From Channallabes apus (lineage: Eukaryota > Chordata > Actinopteri > Siluriformes > Clariidae), in assembly GCA_030522415.1 (NCBI GenBank), contig CM060125.1, positions 30,006,667 to 30,070,666 on the forward strand: a DNA stretch of 64,000 bases, in the 5' to 3' direction. The translations under genes and the position numbers were made by a program. Of this stretch, positions 63,815-64,000 are shown piece by piece; position 1 is the first letter of the stretch, and each line of letters begins with the position of its first letter. The notes beneath the pieces are model-generated. The model had not been told where the DNA came from. It saw only the letters and a list, made by a program, of their open reading frames with translations, and searched no databases.

Positions 63815-64000
63815 GAAGACGGTGTACGACTTTAAACTGAATTAAATGGTGTCTACTGTTAATGGAACAAGAATGTATTCTGGCCATGATTTCAATCCAC
63901 AAGGATTCAGACAGGTCAATGCCCAACTTGCTACTCCACGCCTTTCGTAGCTGATCAGTAGGTGTTTTAACTTGACTGGTGAAAACAGATATAAACAATG

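Larger units (their letters stand above)
58056..64000 (-). mobile_element. L1-like LINE broken by nested insertions
   Basis: 3' UTR and C-terminal ORF2 segment at 58056-58597 (SLMLGMTIAKRLILTDWKS, LDKFLDIWGPFLA then stop), resuming at 62618-62783 and 63823-64000 (IQFKVVHRL and a C-x2-C knuckle). The parts line up with the L1 at 49371-51803 (LLQFKVVHR). The gaps are the piggyBac element and hAT copy B. The 5' part runs off the window. Confidence 0.85.

Overview
This window is nuclear DNA of a ray-finned fish (teleost). Genes are split by GT-AG introns, long CA, TA and CT microsatellites are everywhere, and the repeats are typical of fish: hAT, Tc1 and piggyBac DNA transposons, tRNA-headed SINEs, and L1-like and L2-like LINE pieces. 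An otophysan such as a catfish is plausible, but the sequence does not prove it. No bacterial or viral gene was seen. There are seven protein-coding genes and one long non-coding RNA gene.

Gene order, left to right: tmem39b (minus, cut by the left edge); a lncRNA that I identify as oip5-as1/cyrano (plus); oip5/mis18b (minus); nusap1 (plus); ndufaf1 (minus); rtf1 (plus); golga5 (plus); and the first exon of trip11 (plus), whose other exons lie beyond the right edge. I traced the exons of every coding gene base by base. For oip5, nusap1, ndufaf1, rtf1 and golga5 the exons join in frame from start to stop, giving about 202-211, 445, 300, 679 and 747 residues.

The most notable locus is at 9.5-15.3 kb. 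A spliced plus-strand transcript with no long ORF lies tail-to-tail with oip5. Its long last exon carries, at 12420-12444, the extended microRNA-7 site that is the hallmark of the vertebrate lncRNA cyrano. A 38-codon ORF crosses its exon 2/3 junction, which is worth testing. oip5 (centromere licensing) and nusap1 (spindle) are divergent across about 390 bp that holds two CCAAT boxes and a CHR-like TTTGAA, the layout of a shared mitotic promoter. ndufaf1 makes a complex I assembly factor, rtf1 a PAF1-complex elongation factor, and golga5 and trip11 two coiled-coil Golgi tethers.

Mobile DNA fills introns and intergenic space. Five hAT-type elements each keep a perfect 8-bp target duplication: 1534-2597, 16803-17998, 29651-32172, 52530-53293 and 62784-63814. 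The third and fifth are sister copies; the third holds a nested TTAA element whose exact empty site is preserved in the fifth. The trip11 first intron (53986-64000) contains a nest in which an L1-like LINE is broken by a piggyBac-like element, itself broken by a Tc1 element and a SINE, and again by the fifth hAT copy.
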